A stretch of DNA of 24,154 bases, taken from Rhodocyclaceae bacterium UBA2271. GTDB taxonomy: Bacteria; Pseudomonadota; Gammaproteobacteria; Burkholderiales; Rhodocyclaceae. The translations under genes were made by a program, and so were the position numbers. The notes under the pieces were generated by a model. The model saw only the letters and a program-made list of their open reading frames with translations. It did no database searches and had not been told where the DNA came from. Shown here in pieces: positions 1 to 6,881 of this stretch (positions within the stretch are counted from its first letter, which is position 1; the number at the start of each line of letters is the position of its first letter). The stretch is taken from contig DDXB01000006.1 of the NCBI GenBank assembly GCA_002347405.1, positions 18,234 to 42,387 on the forward strand, in the 5' to 3' direction.

Positions 1-25
1 TTCTTCGAGAAGGGGGCCGGGGGGA
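1..25 (-). repeat. C-rich hairpin repeat, copy 1 (cut by window edge)
   Basis: The first 25 bases are the reverse complement of 22245-22269 with one mismatch (24 of 25). The unit contains CCCCCTTCTCGAAGAA, one arm and loop of a hairpin; the other arm lies outside the window. It sits just past the dapF stop codon in the direction of dapF transcription, so it could act as a 3' end structure, but no T-tract is visible. Confidence 0.7.
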
Positions 26-40
26 AGGGAGAATGAGGGA

Positions 41-898
41 TCATGAGCTTTCCTCGTTTAAGTTGCCGGGAAGTTCAATTTCACCGGTGAACACGGTGAC
101 TGCCGGGCCAGTCATCAACACCGGCTGACCCAGGCCACCCCAGGCAATGGTGAGTTCGCCGCCACGCGTGGCGACGCGCACCGGCGAATCGAGCAGGCCG
201 CGCCGTATCCCCGCCGCAACGGCGGCACAGGCGCCGGTGCCGCAGGCCAGCGTCTCGCCCGCGCCGCGCTCATAGACACGCAACCGGATGGCGTGGCGAT
301 CGACAACTTCCATGAAACCGGCATTGACGCGCTTGGGGAAGCTCGGGTGCGCCTCGATCAGCGGACCATCGCGCGCCACCGGCGCGATAGCGACGTTGTC
401 GACCACCTGCACGGCATGCGGATTGCCCATCGACACGGCGGTAATGACAGCGCTGCGCCCGGCAAATTCAAGGGTTTGCAGCAGGTCGTCGCTGTCGGCC
501 AGAAACGGGATATCGGCCGGCAGCCAACGCGGCACGCCCATGTCGACGGTGACCTGGCCATCGTCTTCGAGCCGCAGCACGATCAGTCCGGCCAGCGTCT
601 CGACACAGATGCTGCGTTGCGTCGCCAGGCCCTGTTCGTGGACAAAGCGCACGAAGCAGCGCGCGCCGTTGCCGCACTGCTCGACCTCGCCGCCGTCGGC
701 ATTGAAGATGCGGTAGCGGAAGTCGGCGTCCTCGCGTTGCGCCGGCTGAACCACGAGAACCTGATCGCAGCCGATGCCGAAATGTCGATCGGCCAGCCAG
801 CGCACCTGCTCGGACGATGGAATGAACTCTTGGCGCACGGCGTCGAGCACGACGAAATCGTTGCCCAGGCCGTGCATTTTGGTAAAGCGGATCTTCAT
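41..898 (-). CDS. dapF: Diaminopimelate epimerase
   Basis: DapF interconverts LL- and meso-diaminopimelate in the cytoplasm, the last step before meso-DAP is used for peptidoglycan or decarboxylated to lysine. The protein has 285 residues, close to the family norm of about 275. It opens with MKIRFTKMHGLGNDFVV, the typical DapF N-terminus, which fixes the start. Both catalytic cysteines are present: C75 in EQCGNGARC and C219 in GETLACGTGAC, one in each half of the two-lobed fold. It is the last gene seen of a minus-strand series (acyltransferase, hydrolase, acyltransferase, dapF). A 321-base repeat-rich gap separates it from the upstream acyltransferase, so it may have its own promoter. The product call is secure from the motifs. 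Confidence 0.97.
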   Translation of the reverse strand: MKIRFTKMHGLGNDFVVLDAVRQEFIPSSEQVRWLADRHFGIGCDQVLVVQPAQREDADFRYRIFNADGGEVEQCGNGARCFVRFVHEQGLATQRSICVETLAGLIVLRLEDDGQVTVDMGVPRWLPADIPFLADSDDLLQTLEFAGRSAVITAVSMGNPHAVQVVDNVAIAPVARDGPLIEAHPSFPKRVNAGFMEVVDRHAIRLRVYERGAGETLACGTGACAAVAAGIRRGLLDSPVRVATRGGELTIAWGGLGQPVLMTGPAVTVFTGEIELPGNLNEESS

Positions 899-908
899 GG
901 TGAATAAA

Positions 909-1050
909 CCTTAAAACCTCATTTGAACCACGGCGAACACGGCGACTCGGCGCAAAGACCAGCCATGCGTGACATTAACTGCTTCATCCAATGGCTAATC
1001 GTTACTCACCCACTAACCTGATGATTCCCCGCCGTGTCGCCGTGGTGAAC
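909..1050. repeat. Inverted-repeat element A (ACGGCG units), MITE-like
   Basis: The left arm begins CCTTAAAACC and continues TTGAACCACGGCGAACACGGCG. The right arm (about 1029-1050) reads GCCGTGTCGCCGTGGTGAAC, its near reverse complement apart from one extra A. The arms enclose about 80 unrelated bases. Element C (17190-17336) has the same left flank and arm sequence. No ORF or transposase lies inside. The gap 899-1219 between dapF and the acyltransferase holds this element, a 24-mer repeat copy and a short direct repeat; I see no gene in it. Confidence 0.75.
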
Positions 1051-1074
1051 TGCTTTTTCCGGGATAAATCTTAC

Positions 1075-1098
1075 GCCGTCCCGCCAGCGCCGACTTTT
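1075..1098 (-). repeat. 24-base dispersed repeat, intergenic copy (perfect)
   Basis: Identical over 24 bases to the copies at 13278-13301 and 19401-19424 when read on the minus strand (core GTCGGCGCTGGCGGGAC). It lies 24 bases beyond inverted-repeat element A. It is not inside any gene. Confidence 0.85.
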
Positions 1099-1137
1099 GC
1101 AATTGAAGGGTCAACAAACCTTATTTTCGTTTCGGCC

Positions 1138-1231
1138 GCACTGAAATTAGTACGGCCGACTTTAGTTGCGGTCGCGCTGGCGCGCTTAAGCGGCTGGCGC
1201 CGGTGAGCCTGCACTGAAATCAATACGGCCG
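1138..1231 (-). repeat. 21-base direct repeat duplicating the 3' end of the acyltransferase gene
   Basis: Bases 1138-1158 and 1211-1231 match at 19 of 21 positions. The 1211-1231 copy contains the final codons and stop of the acyltransferase. The 1138-1158 copy lies 52 bases further downstream on that strand. On the minus strand both copies encode RPY followed by a stop, but with different codons (TAT TGA in the gene, TAC TAA in the copy). Just upstream of the distal copy is AAAGTCGG, the start of the 24-base repeat. Confidence 0.65.
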
Positions 1232-2089
1232 TTTTTCTCCGGGGGGACGTGTCTTGAAGCGCCGGTGCAGCCAGAAATACTGCTCCGGCATCTTGAGGAT
1301 TTCCGCCTCGACAAAGGCATTCATGCGCCGCGTATCGGCCTCGATGCTGGCGCCGGGATAGTCGACCCACGGCGCGCCGATCTCGACGACATAGCCGCAA
1401 TCGCCTTCGTTGGTCATGCGGGTGACCACCGGCAGCACCACCGCCCCGGTCATGCGCACCAGACGCGACAGGCCGGTGATGGTGGCCGCCGGCACGCCGA
1501 AGAACGGCACGAAGATGGTGTCGCGTTCGCCGTAATCCATGTCGGGCAGATAGTAGAAGGGCCGCCCGGCCTTCATCGCCTTGATGGCCTTGCGCGTGCC
1601 CTCCTGACGCGAGAACAGTTCCGAACCGCCAAAACGCAAGCGGCCGCGATACAGCGCGGCATTGAACAGCAGGTTCTTCTGGTTGGCGTAAATACTGACC
1701 ATGTCCTGCTCCAGCGCCAGTCGCGTCCAGCCCATGTCGAGGCCGACGAAGTGCGGCACCAGCAGGATCACCGGCTTGTCCTTCAGCTCCGCCAGTCGCT
1801 CCAGACCCGCGATCTTCACCAGACGCCGGATGCGTGCCGGCGGTGCCCACCACAACAACCCGCGTTCGAGAAAGCTGCGCCCGAAAGCTTCGAAGTGCCG
1901 TACCGCCAGCGCCGACTTTTCCTGCGTCGTGAGTTGCGGAAAACACAGCCCGAGATTGGTCAGCGTGACATGGCGGCGATGGTAGCCGAAGCGATACAGC
2001 AGCCGGCCAAACACGCGCCCGCAGGCCGCGAGCAGGGGCATCGGCAACAGATGCAACAGCCACATGAGGATCAGGGTGAGACGGGTCAT
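1220..2089 (-). CDS. LpxL/HtrB-family lipid A acyltransferase (first paralogue)
   Basis: Membrane-bound acyltransferase of the LPLAT superfamily, expected to add a secondary acyl chain to Kdo-lipid A at the inner membrane. The protein has 289 residues with an N-terminal hydrophobic helix (MTRLTLILMWLLHLLPM). The catalytic H-x4-D motif is at H113 and D118 in LLVPHFVGLDMG, and the downstream LPDMDYGERDTIFVPFFG block is typical of the family. I chose the ATG at 2089 because an in-frame extension to 2227 overlaps the HAD gene and gives non-family sequence. No strong SD is visible. It lies 23 bases downstream of the HAD gene, so co-transcription is likely. A near-perfect copy of the 24-base repeat lies inside it. 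Which chain and position it acylates cannot be told. Confidence 0.9.
   Translation of the reverse strand: MTRLTLILMWLLHLLPMPLLAACGRVFGRLLYRFGYHRRHVTLTNLGLCFPQLTTQEKSALAVRHFEAFGRSFLERGLLWWAPPARIRRLVKIAGLERLAELKDKPVILLVPHFVGLDMGWTRLALEQDMVSIYANQKNLLFNAALYRGRLRFGGSELFSRQEGTRKAIKAMKAGRPFYYLPDMDYGERDTIFVPFFGVPAATITGLSRLVRMTGAVVLPVVTRMTNEGDCGYVVEIGAPWVDYPGASIEADTRRMNAFVEAEILKMPEQYFWLHRRFKTRPPGEKRPY
1897..1920 (-). repeat. 24-base dispersed repeat inside the first acyltransferase gene
   Basis: Matches the perfect copies at 23 of 24 bases. Here it is read in a different frame, giving KSALAVR in the segment TTQEKSALAVRHFEAFGRS. As far as I can judge this stretch fits the usual LpxL length, so it does not look like an extra insertion. 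It may be a convergent match or the kind of site from which the repeat arose. Confidence 0.7.
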
Positions 2090-2112
2090 GGTTACGGTAA
2101 ATGAGTGATTGG

Positions 2113-2814
2113 TTATGGGGAAACGCAGGCAAGCCCGAACACCTCCGGCAAAACCGAAAGATCGGCGATCTCGGCATCGGGTGTGGCAGGAATGCGTTCC
2201 GCTGCCTGGCCAAAACGGTTGCACCACAACACGCGATAGCCAATCGCCTTGGCCGAGTAGGCGTCCCAGCCGTTCGAAGAAAGAAAACAGGCATGTTCCA
2301 CCGCCACGTCAAGGCGCGCCGTCGCCAGCCGATAAACCGAGGGGTGCGGCTTGTAGACCCCCACTGCCTCGACGGAGAGCACGGCATCGAACAGCCCGTC
2401 CAGACCGGCATTGCTCACCGCCGAGGCCAGCATCTGCGGCGTGCCGTTGGACAGGATGGCGAGCTTCATGCCACCCGCCTTGAGCCGTTGCAGCGTCGGC
2501 AGCACTTCGGGGTAAGCACTCAGACGCAGATAGAGCTGCATCAGCCGCTCGCGCAGGGCGGGATCATCCAACTTCTGTGTGGCCATGGCGAAATCGAGCG
2601 CATCGCCGGTGACCTGCCAAAAGTCGGCGTGATGTCCCGCCAGTCCGCGCAGCCAGGTGTATTGCAGTTGCTTCATGCGCCATAGGTCGGCCAGGGTCTC
2701 CCAGCCGGGACCCAACGCATCCTGCGCACCACGGGCGACGCTGGCGACATCGAACAAGGTGCCGTAGGCGTCGAAAACGCATGCATCGATGGCGTCAAGT
2801 TTGATGTGATTCAT
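2113..2814 (-). CDS. HAD-superfamily hydrolase, type II haloacid dehalogenase-like
   Basis: Cytoplasmic hydrolase of the L-2-haloacid dehalogenase (type II) branch of the HAD superfamily, 233 residues. Family motifs appear in order: nucleophile D15 in VFDAYGTLFD, the cap segment WRMKQLQYTWLR with R46, S122-N123 in ILSNGTPQML, K155 in YKPHPSVY, and S179-SNGWD184. These match the residue set used by characterised 2-haloacid dehalogenases. The physiological substrate is unknown, and a role in phosphate or haloacid turnover cannot be chosen from sequence alone. The start at 2814 overlaps the stop of the upstream acyltransferase (ATGA), and the N-terminus MNHIKLDAIDACVFDAYG supports it. An in-frame extension to 2895 would run into the upstream gene and is rejected. 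Its place between two lipid A acyltransferases is not explained by its function. Confidence 0.88.
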   Translation of the reverse strand: MNHIKLDAIDACVFDAYGTLFDVASVARGAQDALGPGWETLADLWRMKQLQYTWLRGLAGHHADFWQVTGDALDFAMATQKLDDPALRERLMQLYLRLSAYPEVLPTLQRLKAGGMKLAILSNGTPQMLASAVSNAGLDGLFDAVLSVEAVGVYKPHPSVYRLATARLDVAVEHACFLSSNGWDAYSAKAIGYRVLWCNRFGQAAERIPATPDAEIADLSVLPEVFGLACVSP

Positions 2815-3665
2815 GGCATTTCTGTGTCTGCCGGGACTTCCGGTGTTGGCTTCCCTTTGTAGCGGTTGTAACCCCACAGATACTGTTCGGGGCACATCAG
2901 CACCAGCCGCTCGATCTCACGGTTGATGCCCGCCACCGTGGAGACATCCCCTTGCGGCGCGAACAAGCGCAGGTGGTAGCCGGCGCCATAATGGAGACGT
3001 TCACCATAAGCGAAGATCACCGTGGCGCCAGTCTGCGCCAGCCGCGCCGCCAGCGTCATGGTGTAGGCCGGGCGGCCGAAAAAGGGTGCCCAGACGCCTT
3101 CGCCCGCCTTCGGGGCCTGGTCGGGCAGGATACCCACCGCCTCGCCGCTGCGCAGGGCCTTGATCAGCTTGCGTACCCCGGAGAGATCGGCCGGCGCCAG
3201 TTTCAGGTTGGCGCCGCGACCACCTTCGATGATGGGAGCCAGCCAGGTCTGCTTGGGACGACGGTACAGCACGGTAATGCCGCCCCGCCCGGCCTGTGAG
3301 GATTGCGCGGCGTAATACTGCGCGGTGATCTCGAAACAGCCCAGATGCGGCGTCAGGAAAAGAATGCCGCGACCGGCGCCCCAGGCGGCCTCGACCAGAT
3401 CCCAGCCGCTCACCTTCACTACCCGACCGACTACCTCGTGCTGCGGGCGCAGCCAGATCATGGGCAACTCGAGCAGGTTCTTGCCCGCCTCGGCGACCGC
3501 TGCGCTGCGCGCGCCTACCGCCAAGCTACCCGCCAGCGCGGTGTTCTCGGTCAGATGCCGTCGATAGGTCGGCGACAACAGCCAGGCCAACCAGCCCAGC
3601 AGGGCGCCGAGGTTGTGCAGCACCGGCAGGGGCAGGCGCGCAAGCAGACGAAACAGGAAAGCCAT
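2811..3665 (-). CDS. LpxL/HtrB-family lipid A acyltransferase (second paralogue)
   Basis: Second LPLAT-superfamily member, 284 residues, upstream of and divergent from the first. It has an N-terminal membrane helix (residues 1-30, FLFRLLARLPLPVLHNLGALLGWLAWLL) and the catalytic H-x4-E motif at H107 and E112 in FLTPHLGCFEIT. Further typical blocks are LYRRPKQ, GILPDQAP and WAPFFGRPAYT. The C-terminus QYLWGYNRYKGKP is characteristic of LpxL proteins. The pair probably adds the two secondary acyl chains of lipid A (LpxL and LpxM roles), but the order cannot be assigned. It is the first gene of the minus-strand operon; its stop overlaps the HAD start. Its start at 3665 faces metK across a 175-base shared regulatory region. 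Confidence 0.92.
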   Translation of the reverse strand: MAFLFRLLARLPLPVLHNLGALLGWLAWLLSPTYRRHLTENTALAGSLAVGARSAAVAEAGKNLLELPMIWLRPQHEVVGRVVKVSGWDLVEAAWGAGRGILFLTPHLGCFEITAQYYAAQSSQAGRGGITVLYRRPKQTWLAPIIEGGRGANLKLAPADLSGVRKLIKALRSGEAVGILPDQAPKAGEGVWAPFFGRPAYTMTLAARLAQTGATVIFAYGERLHYGAGYHLRLFAPQGDVSTVAGINREIERLVLMCPEQYLWGYNRYKGKPTPEVPADTEMP

Positions 3666-3678
3666 GGCAACGATACGG

Positions 3679-3707
3679 TTGGAGGACGCGGAAAAAAGCG
3701 TTATTAT
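3679..3707 (+). promoter_or_regulatory. Probable sigma-70 promoter of metK, overlapping a divergent -10
   Basis: TTGGAG (3679-3684) and TATTAT (3702-3707) are spaced by 17 bases, a good -35/-10 pair pointing to metK. Read on the other strand, the same region gives GGATAATAA, a possible -10 for the divergent acyltransferase operon. The predicted metK leader would then be about 125 bases. Seen by eye only. Confidence 0.5.
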
Positions 3708-3773
3708 CCGCGACCTCCGCCGAGTTAATCAGGACAACTTGCAGGGCGGGTATACAAATACTGCTAAAGCGTC

Positions 3774-3840
3774 GCCTGCTCCGATCCCCCGAGCCGGTCT
3801 GACGACCGAATCCCAGTGGGGAAGTTGGCAAGGAGCAAGC
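3774..3840 (+). promoter_or_regulatory. Structured metK leader that can pair with the SD
   Basis: Three nested helices can be drawn. TGCTCC (3777-3782) pairs with GGAGCA (3832-3837), which contains the metK SD, 5 bases before the ATG. TCCCC (3785-3789) pairs with GGGGA (3818-3822). CGGTC (3795-3799) pairs with GACCG (3804-3808) around a TGAC loop. This arrangement would allow translational control of metK, for example by a ligand or by an alternative fold. I do not recognise it as any of the SAM riboswitch classes I know. The pairings are read from the sequence; the function is inference. Confidence 0.45.
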
Positions 3841-5007
3841 ATGTCGAATCAATATTTATTCACTTCCGAATCGGTTTCCGAAGGTCACCCGGACAAAGTT
3901 TCCGACCAGATCTCGGACGCCATCCTCGACGCCATCCTGGCGCAGGACAAGCATTCGCGCGTCGCCGCCGAGACGCTGTGCAACACCGGCCTGGTCGTGC
4001 TGGCCGGCGAGATCACCACCAGCGCCAACATCGATTACATCGGCGTGGCGCGCGACACGATCAAGCGCATCGGCTACGACAACACCGAGTACGGCATCGA
4101 CTACAAGGGCTGCGCCGTGCTGGTCGCCTACGACAAGCAGAGCCCCGACATCGCCCAGGGCGTGAACAAGGCCTACGACGACAACCTCGACCAGGGCGCC
4201 GGCGACCAGGGCCTGATGTTCGGCTACGCCTGCGACGAGACGCCCTCGCTGATGCCCTTGCCGATCTGGCTGGCGCATCGCTTGATGGAGCGCCAGGCCA
4301 TGCTGCGCAAGGACGGCCGCCTGCCCTGGCTGCGTCCCGACGCCAAGTCGCAGGTCACGGTACGCTACGAGGACGGCAAGCCCATCGCGATCGACACCGT
4401 GGTGATCTCGACCCAGCATGCGCCCGAAATGTCGCTGGAAGACATTCGCGAAGCGACCATCGAGGAAATCATCAAGCCGATCCTGCCGCCGGAACTGATC
4501 AAGGGCGAGGTCAAGTATCTGGTCAACCCCACCGGCCGCTTTGTGGTGGGCGGCCCGCAGGGCGACTGCGGCCTGACCGGGCGCAAGATCATTGTTGATA
4601 CCTATGGCGGCGCGGCACCGCATGGTGGCGGCGCATTTTCCGGCAAGGACCCATCCAAGGTTGACCGCTCGGCCGCCTATGCCGGCCGCTACGTGGCGAA
4701 GAACATCGTTGCGTCCGGGCTGGCCTCGCGCTGCCTGATCCAGGTGTCTTACGCCATCGGCGTGGCACACCCGACCTCGGTGTGGGTCACCACCTTCGGC
4801 ACCGGCAAGGTTTCCGACGAAACCATCGCCGAACTGGTGAAGAAACACTTCGACCTGCGGCCCAAGGGCATCGTCAACATGCTCGACCTGCTGCGGCCGA
4901 TTTACCGCAAAACCGCCGCCTACGGCCACTTCGGCCGCGACGAGCCGGAATTCACCTGGGAAGCCACCGACAAGGCGCTGCTGCTGAAGAGCGACGCCGG
5001 CCTGTAA
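3841..5007 (+). CDS. metK: S-adenosylmethionine synthetase
   Basis: MetK makes S-adenosylmethionine from methionine and ATP in the cytoplasm and works as a homotetramer. The protein has 388 residues, against 384 in E. coli. The ATG at 3841 follows AAGGAGCAAGC, a good SD, and gives MSNQYLFTSESVSEGHPDKVSDQ, the standard N-terminus with the ATP-site GHPDK at 15-19. The methionine and ATP loop GAGDQG lies near residue 119, and the phosphate-binding GGGAFSGKDPSKVDRSAAY is intact. An in-frame extension to 3613 runs through the promoter and is rejected. ahcY follows 126 bases downstream with its own riboswitch, so the two share the methyl cycle but are controlled separately at the RNA level. Confidence 0.98.
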   Translation: MSNQYLFTSESVSEGHPDKVSDQISDAILDAILAQDKHSRVAAETLCNTGLVVLAGEITTSANIDYIGVARDTIKRIGYDNTEYGIDYKGCAVLVAYDKQSPDIAQGVNKAYDDNLDQGAGDQGLMFGYACDETPSLMPLPIWLAHRLMERQAMLRKDGRLPWLRPDAKSQVTVRYEDGKPIAIDTVVISTQHAPEMSLEDIREATIEEIIKPILPPELIKGEVKYLVNPTGRFVVGGPQGDCGLTGRKIIVDTYGGAAPHGGGAFSGKDPSKVDRSAAYAGRYVAKNIVASGLASRCLIQVSYAIGVAHPTSVWVTTFGTGKVSDETIAELVKKHFDLRPKGIVNMLDLLRPIYRKTAAYGHFGRDEPEFTWEATDKALLLKSDAGL

Positions 5008-5033
5008 AATCCGGGTTTTCGTTTTTTCCTCCC

Positions 5034-5112
5034 GCCCCGAGGAGCGCTGCAGCAGTCCGCTGAAGTTCGGACTGCCAGGCTCGGGGTGGCAGATCATGTA
5101 GCAACGGCGCTC
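5034..5112 (+). ncRNA. SAH riboswitch (S-adenosylhomocysteine-sensing leader)
   Basis: The sequence contains the hallmark blocks of the SAH riboswitch in order: CCCCGAGGAGCGCTGCAGC, a variable hairpin AGTCCG...CGGACT, GCCAGGCTCGGGG, and GCAACGGCGCTC. CCGAG/CTCGG and GAGCGC/GCGCTC form the two main helices, with the GCAAC strand placed for the pseudoknot. This class is known upstream of ahcY in beta- and gammaproteobacteria and turns expression on when SAH builds up. It ends 21 bases before the ahcY ATG, close enough to affect SD access. Confidence 0.93.
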
Positions 5113-5133
5113 TCACTACTATTGGAGATAGCC

Positions 5134-6525
5134 ATGACCGATTACGTCATTGCCGACATGAAACTGGCCGACTGGGGCCGCAAGGAAATTCGCATTGCCG
5201 AGACAGAAATGCCCGGCCTGATGGCGATCCGCGAGGAATACGCCAAAGCACAACCCCTCAAGGGCGCGCGCATCACCGGGTCGCTGCACATGACCATCCA
5301 GACCGCCGTGCTGATCGAGACGCTCACCGCGCTCGGCGCCGAAGTCCGCTGGGCCTCGTGCAACATCTTCTCGACGCAGGACCACGCCGCTGCTGCGATC
5401 GCGAAAGATGGGATTGCCGTGTTCGCCGTCAAGGGTGAGTCGCTGGAAGACTACTGGGACTACACCCATCGCATCTTCGAGTGGCCGGACGGCGGTTTCT
5501 CGAACATGATCCTCGATGACGGCGGCGACGCCACCCTGCTGCTGCACCTCGGCAGCAAGGCGGAGCAGGACATTACGGTGTTGGCCAAGCCAAACGGCGA
5601 AGAGGAAACCATCCTCTTCGCCGCCATCCGGGCCAAGCTCGCTCTTGAGCCGACCTGGTACTCGACGCGCCTGGCCAAGATCAAGGGCGTCACCGAGGAA
5701 ACCACCACCGGCGTGCATCGGCTCTACCAGATGCACGAGCGCGGCGACCTGAAGATCCCCGCGATCAACGTCAATGACTCGGTCACCAAGTCCAAGTTCG
5801 ACAACCTCTACGGCTGCCGCGAATCGCTGGTGGACGGCATCAAACGCGCCACCGACGTGATGATCGCCGGCAAGGTCGCCCTGATCGCCGGCTATGGCGA
5901 CGTCGGCAAGGGTTCGGCGCAGGCGATGCGTGCCCTGTCGGCGCAAGTCTGGGTCACCGAGATCGACCCGATCTGCGCGCTGCAGGCGGCGATGGAAGGC
6001 TACCGCGTCGTCACCATGGATTACGCCGCCGACAAGGCCGACATCTTCGTCACCGCCACCGGCAATTACCACGTCATCAACCATGACCACATGGCGAAGA
6101 TGAAGGATCAGGCCATCGTCTGCAACATCGGCCACTTCGACAACGAGATTGATGTCGCTTCGGTCGAGAAATATGAGTGGGAGGAGATCAAGCCGCAGGT
6201 CGATCACATCATCTTTCCTGACGGGAAAAGAATCATCCTGCTCGCCAAGGGCCGTCTGGTGAACCTCGGCTGCGCCACCGGCCACCCGAGCTATGTCATG
6301 TCGTCCTCGTTCGCCAACCAGACCATCGCGCAGATCGAACTGTTCACGCGCAACGCCGATTATCCGGTGGGCGTCTACACGCTGCCCAAGCATCTGGATG
6401 AAAAAGTGGCGCGCCTGCAGCTGCGCAAGCTGAATGCCCAACTGAGCGAGCTGACCGAGCAGCAGGCCGCTTATATCGGCGTGCCGAAGGAAGGCCCTTA
6501 CAAGGCCGAGCACTATCGGTACTGA
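5134..6525 (+). CDS. ahcY: Adenosylhomocysteinase (SAH hydrolase)
   Basis: AhcY splits S-adenosylhomocysteine into adenosine and homocysteine, relieving product inhibition of methyltransferases and returning homocysteine to the methionine cycle. The protein has 463 residues, normal for bacteria. The start at 5134 follows GGAG with 6-base spacing and gives MTDYVIADMKLADWGRKEI; an in-frame ATG at 5086 lies inside the riboswitch and is rejected. Visible motifs include GSLHMTIQTAVLIETL, the NAD-binding GYGDVGKG (residues 253-260), NIGHFDNEID and the C-terminal GPYKAEHYRY that reaches the neighbouring subunit. Cytoplasmic homotetramer with bound NAD. It sits between metK and the S4 gene/metF, so the region gathers three enzymes of one-carbon/methyl metabolism. 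Confidence 0.98.
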   Translation: MTDYVIADMKLADWGRKEIRIAETEMPGLMAIREEYAKAQPLKGARITGSLHMTIQTAVLIETLTALGAEVRWASCNIFSTQDHAAAAIAKDGIAVFAVKGESLEDYWDYTHRIFEWPDGGFSNMILDDGGDATLLLHLGSKAEQDITVLAKPNGEEETILFAAIRAKLALEPTWYSTRLAKIKGVTEETTTGVHRLYQMHERGDLKIPAINVNDSVTKSKFDNLYGCRESLVDGIKRATDVMIAGKVALIAGYGDVGKGSAQAMRALSAQVWVTEIDPICALQAAMEGYRVVTMDYAADKADIFVTATGNYHVINHDHMAKMKDQAIVCNIGHFDNEIDVASVEKYEWEEIKPQVDHIIFPDGKRIILLAKGRLVNLGCATGHPSYVMSSSFANQTIAQIELFTRNADYPVGVYTLPKHLDEKVARLQLRKLNAQLSELTEQQAAYIGVPKEGPYKAEHYRY

Positions 6526-6538
6526 GTCGGTACTGAGT
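6517..6538 (+). repeat. 11-base tandem duplication over the ahcY stop codon
   Basis: CGGTACTGAGT occurs twice in direct succession (6517-6527 and 6528-6538). The first copy contains the last codons and TGA of ahcY; the second repeats them beyond the stop. Probably a recent slippage duplication with no coding effect. Confidence 0.8.
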
Positions 6539-6557
6539 CGCCTGCCAAGCTCCGCAC

Positions 6558-6851
6558 ATGAGCATGAACTCGTTTCATGCCCGCAACGCGCGCCCGAAAC
6601 CCAAATCGGTCGCGCGTGCGGCAACTCATGCGGAAATCCATGGCGGCGTCCGCGCCGATGTGCTGCTGGTGCAACGGGGACTGGCGGCATCGCGTGCGGA
6701 AGCGCAGCGACTGATAAAGGGCGAACTGGCTAGCTGGAAAGTCGGCGCTGGCGCGATGAAATACCCCGCATGGGGTACGGCGCCCATTCAAAAACCAGCG
6801 CAACTACTGCCGCCCGATGCCGTTCTGTATATCCTGTCGGATGATGCGTAA
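6558..6851 (+). CDS. Stand-alone S4 RNA-binding domain protein, remnant of a TlyA-type methyltransferase
   Basis: The 97-residue protein carries the S4-domain signature VRADVLLVQRGLAASRAEAQRLI (residues 31-53) and the later part of the fold, PIQKPAQLLPPDAVLYILSDDA. In TlyA-family rRNA methyltransferases the sequence after this point enters SRGGLKL and the methyltransferase domain; here a TAA stop follows and metF begins 30 bases later, so the catalytic part is absent. From memory, a full TlyA homologue often lies between ahcY and metF in related bacteria, which supports a truncation. A 12-residue insert, KVGAGAMKYPAW, interrupts the S4 domain and carries a degraded 24-base repeat plus the palindrome TACCCCGCATGGGGTA. 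The start could be 6558 or 6564; no clear SD. It may be a functional small RNA-binding protein or a decaying gene. Confidence 0.65.
   Translation: MSMNSFHARNARPKPKSVARAATHAEIHGGVRADVLLVQRGLAASRAEAQRLIKGELASWKVGAGAMKYPAWGTAPIQKPAQLLPPDAVLYILSDDA
6738..6758 (+). repeat. 24-base dispersed repeat (degraded) inside the S4 gene
   Basis: AAAGTCGGCGCTGGCG is kept and the rest has drifted (CGATG in place of GGACG). It is read as KVGAG in the same frame as in RuvA and the HerA-like ATPase. It lies in a segment about 12 residues longer than usual S4 domains. Confidence 0.7.
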
Positions 6852-6881
6852 CGCCAACCACGAAGTTTCTCCAGGCCTGCC

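Noticed and set aside
991..1206. 71-codon plus-strand ORF between dapF and the acyltransferase
   Set aside because: It is made of the inverted repeat arm, the 24-mer and the direct repeat read through; no SD, no family resemblance.
2090..2227. Longer start for the first acyltransferase
   Set aside because: The extension runs antisense-free but overlaps the HAD gene in another frame and has no LpxL-like sequence.
5008..5033. Terminator after metK
   Set aside because: There is a T-rich stretch (GTTTTCGTTTTTT), but no convincing stem precedes it, and ahcY's riboswitch begins at once.
5086..5133. Upstream in-frame ATG for ahcY
   Set aside because: It lies inside the SAH riboswitch; the ATG at 5134 has the SD and the family N-terminus.
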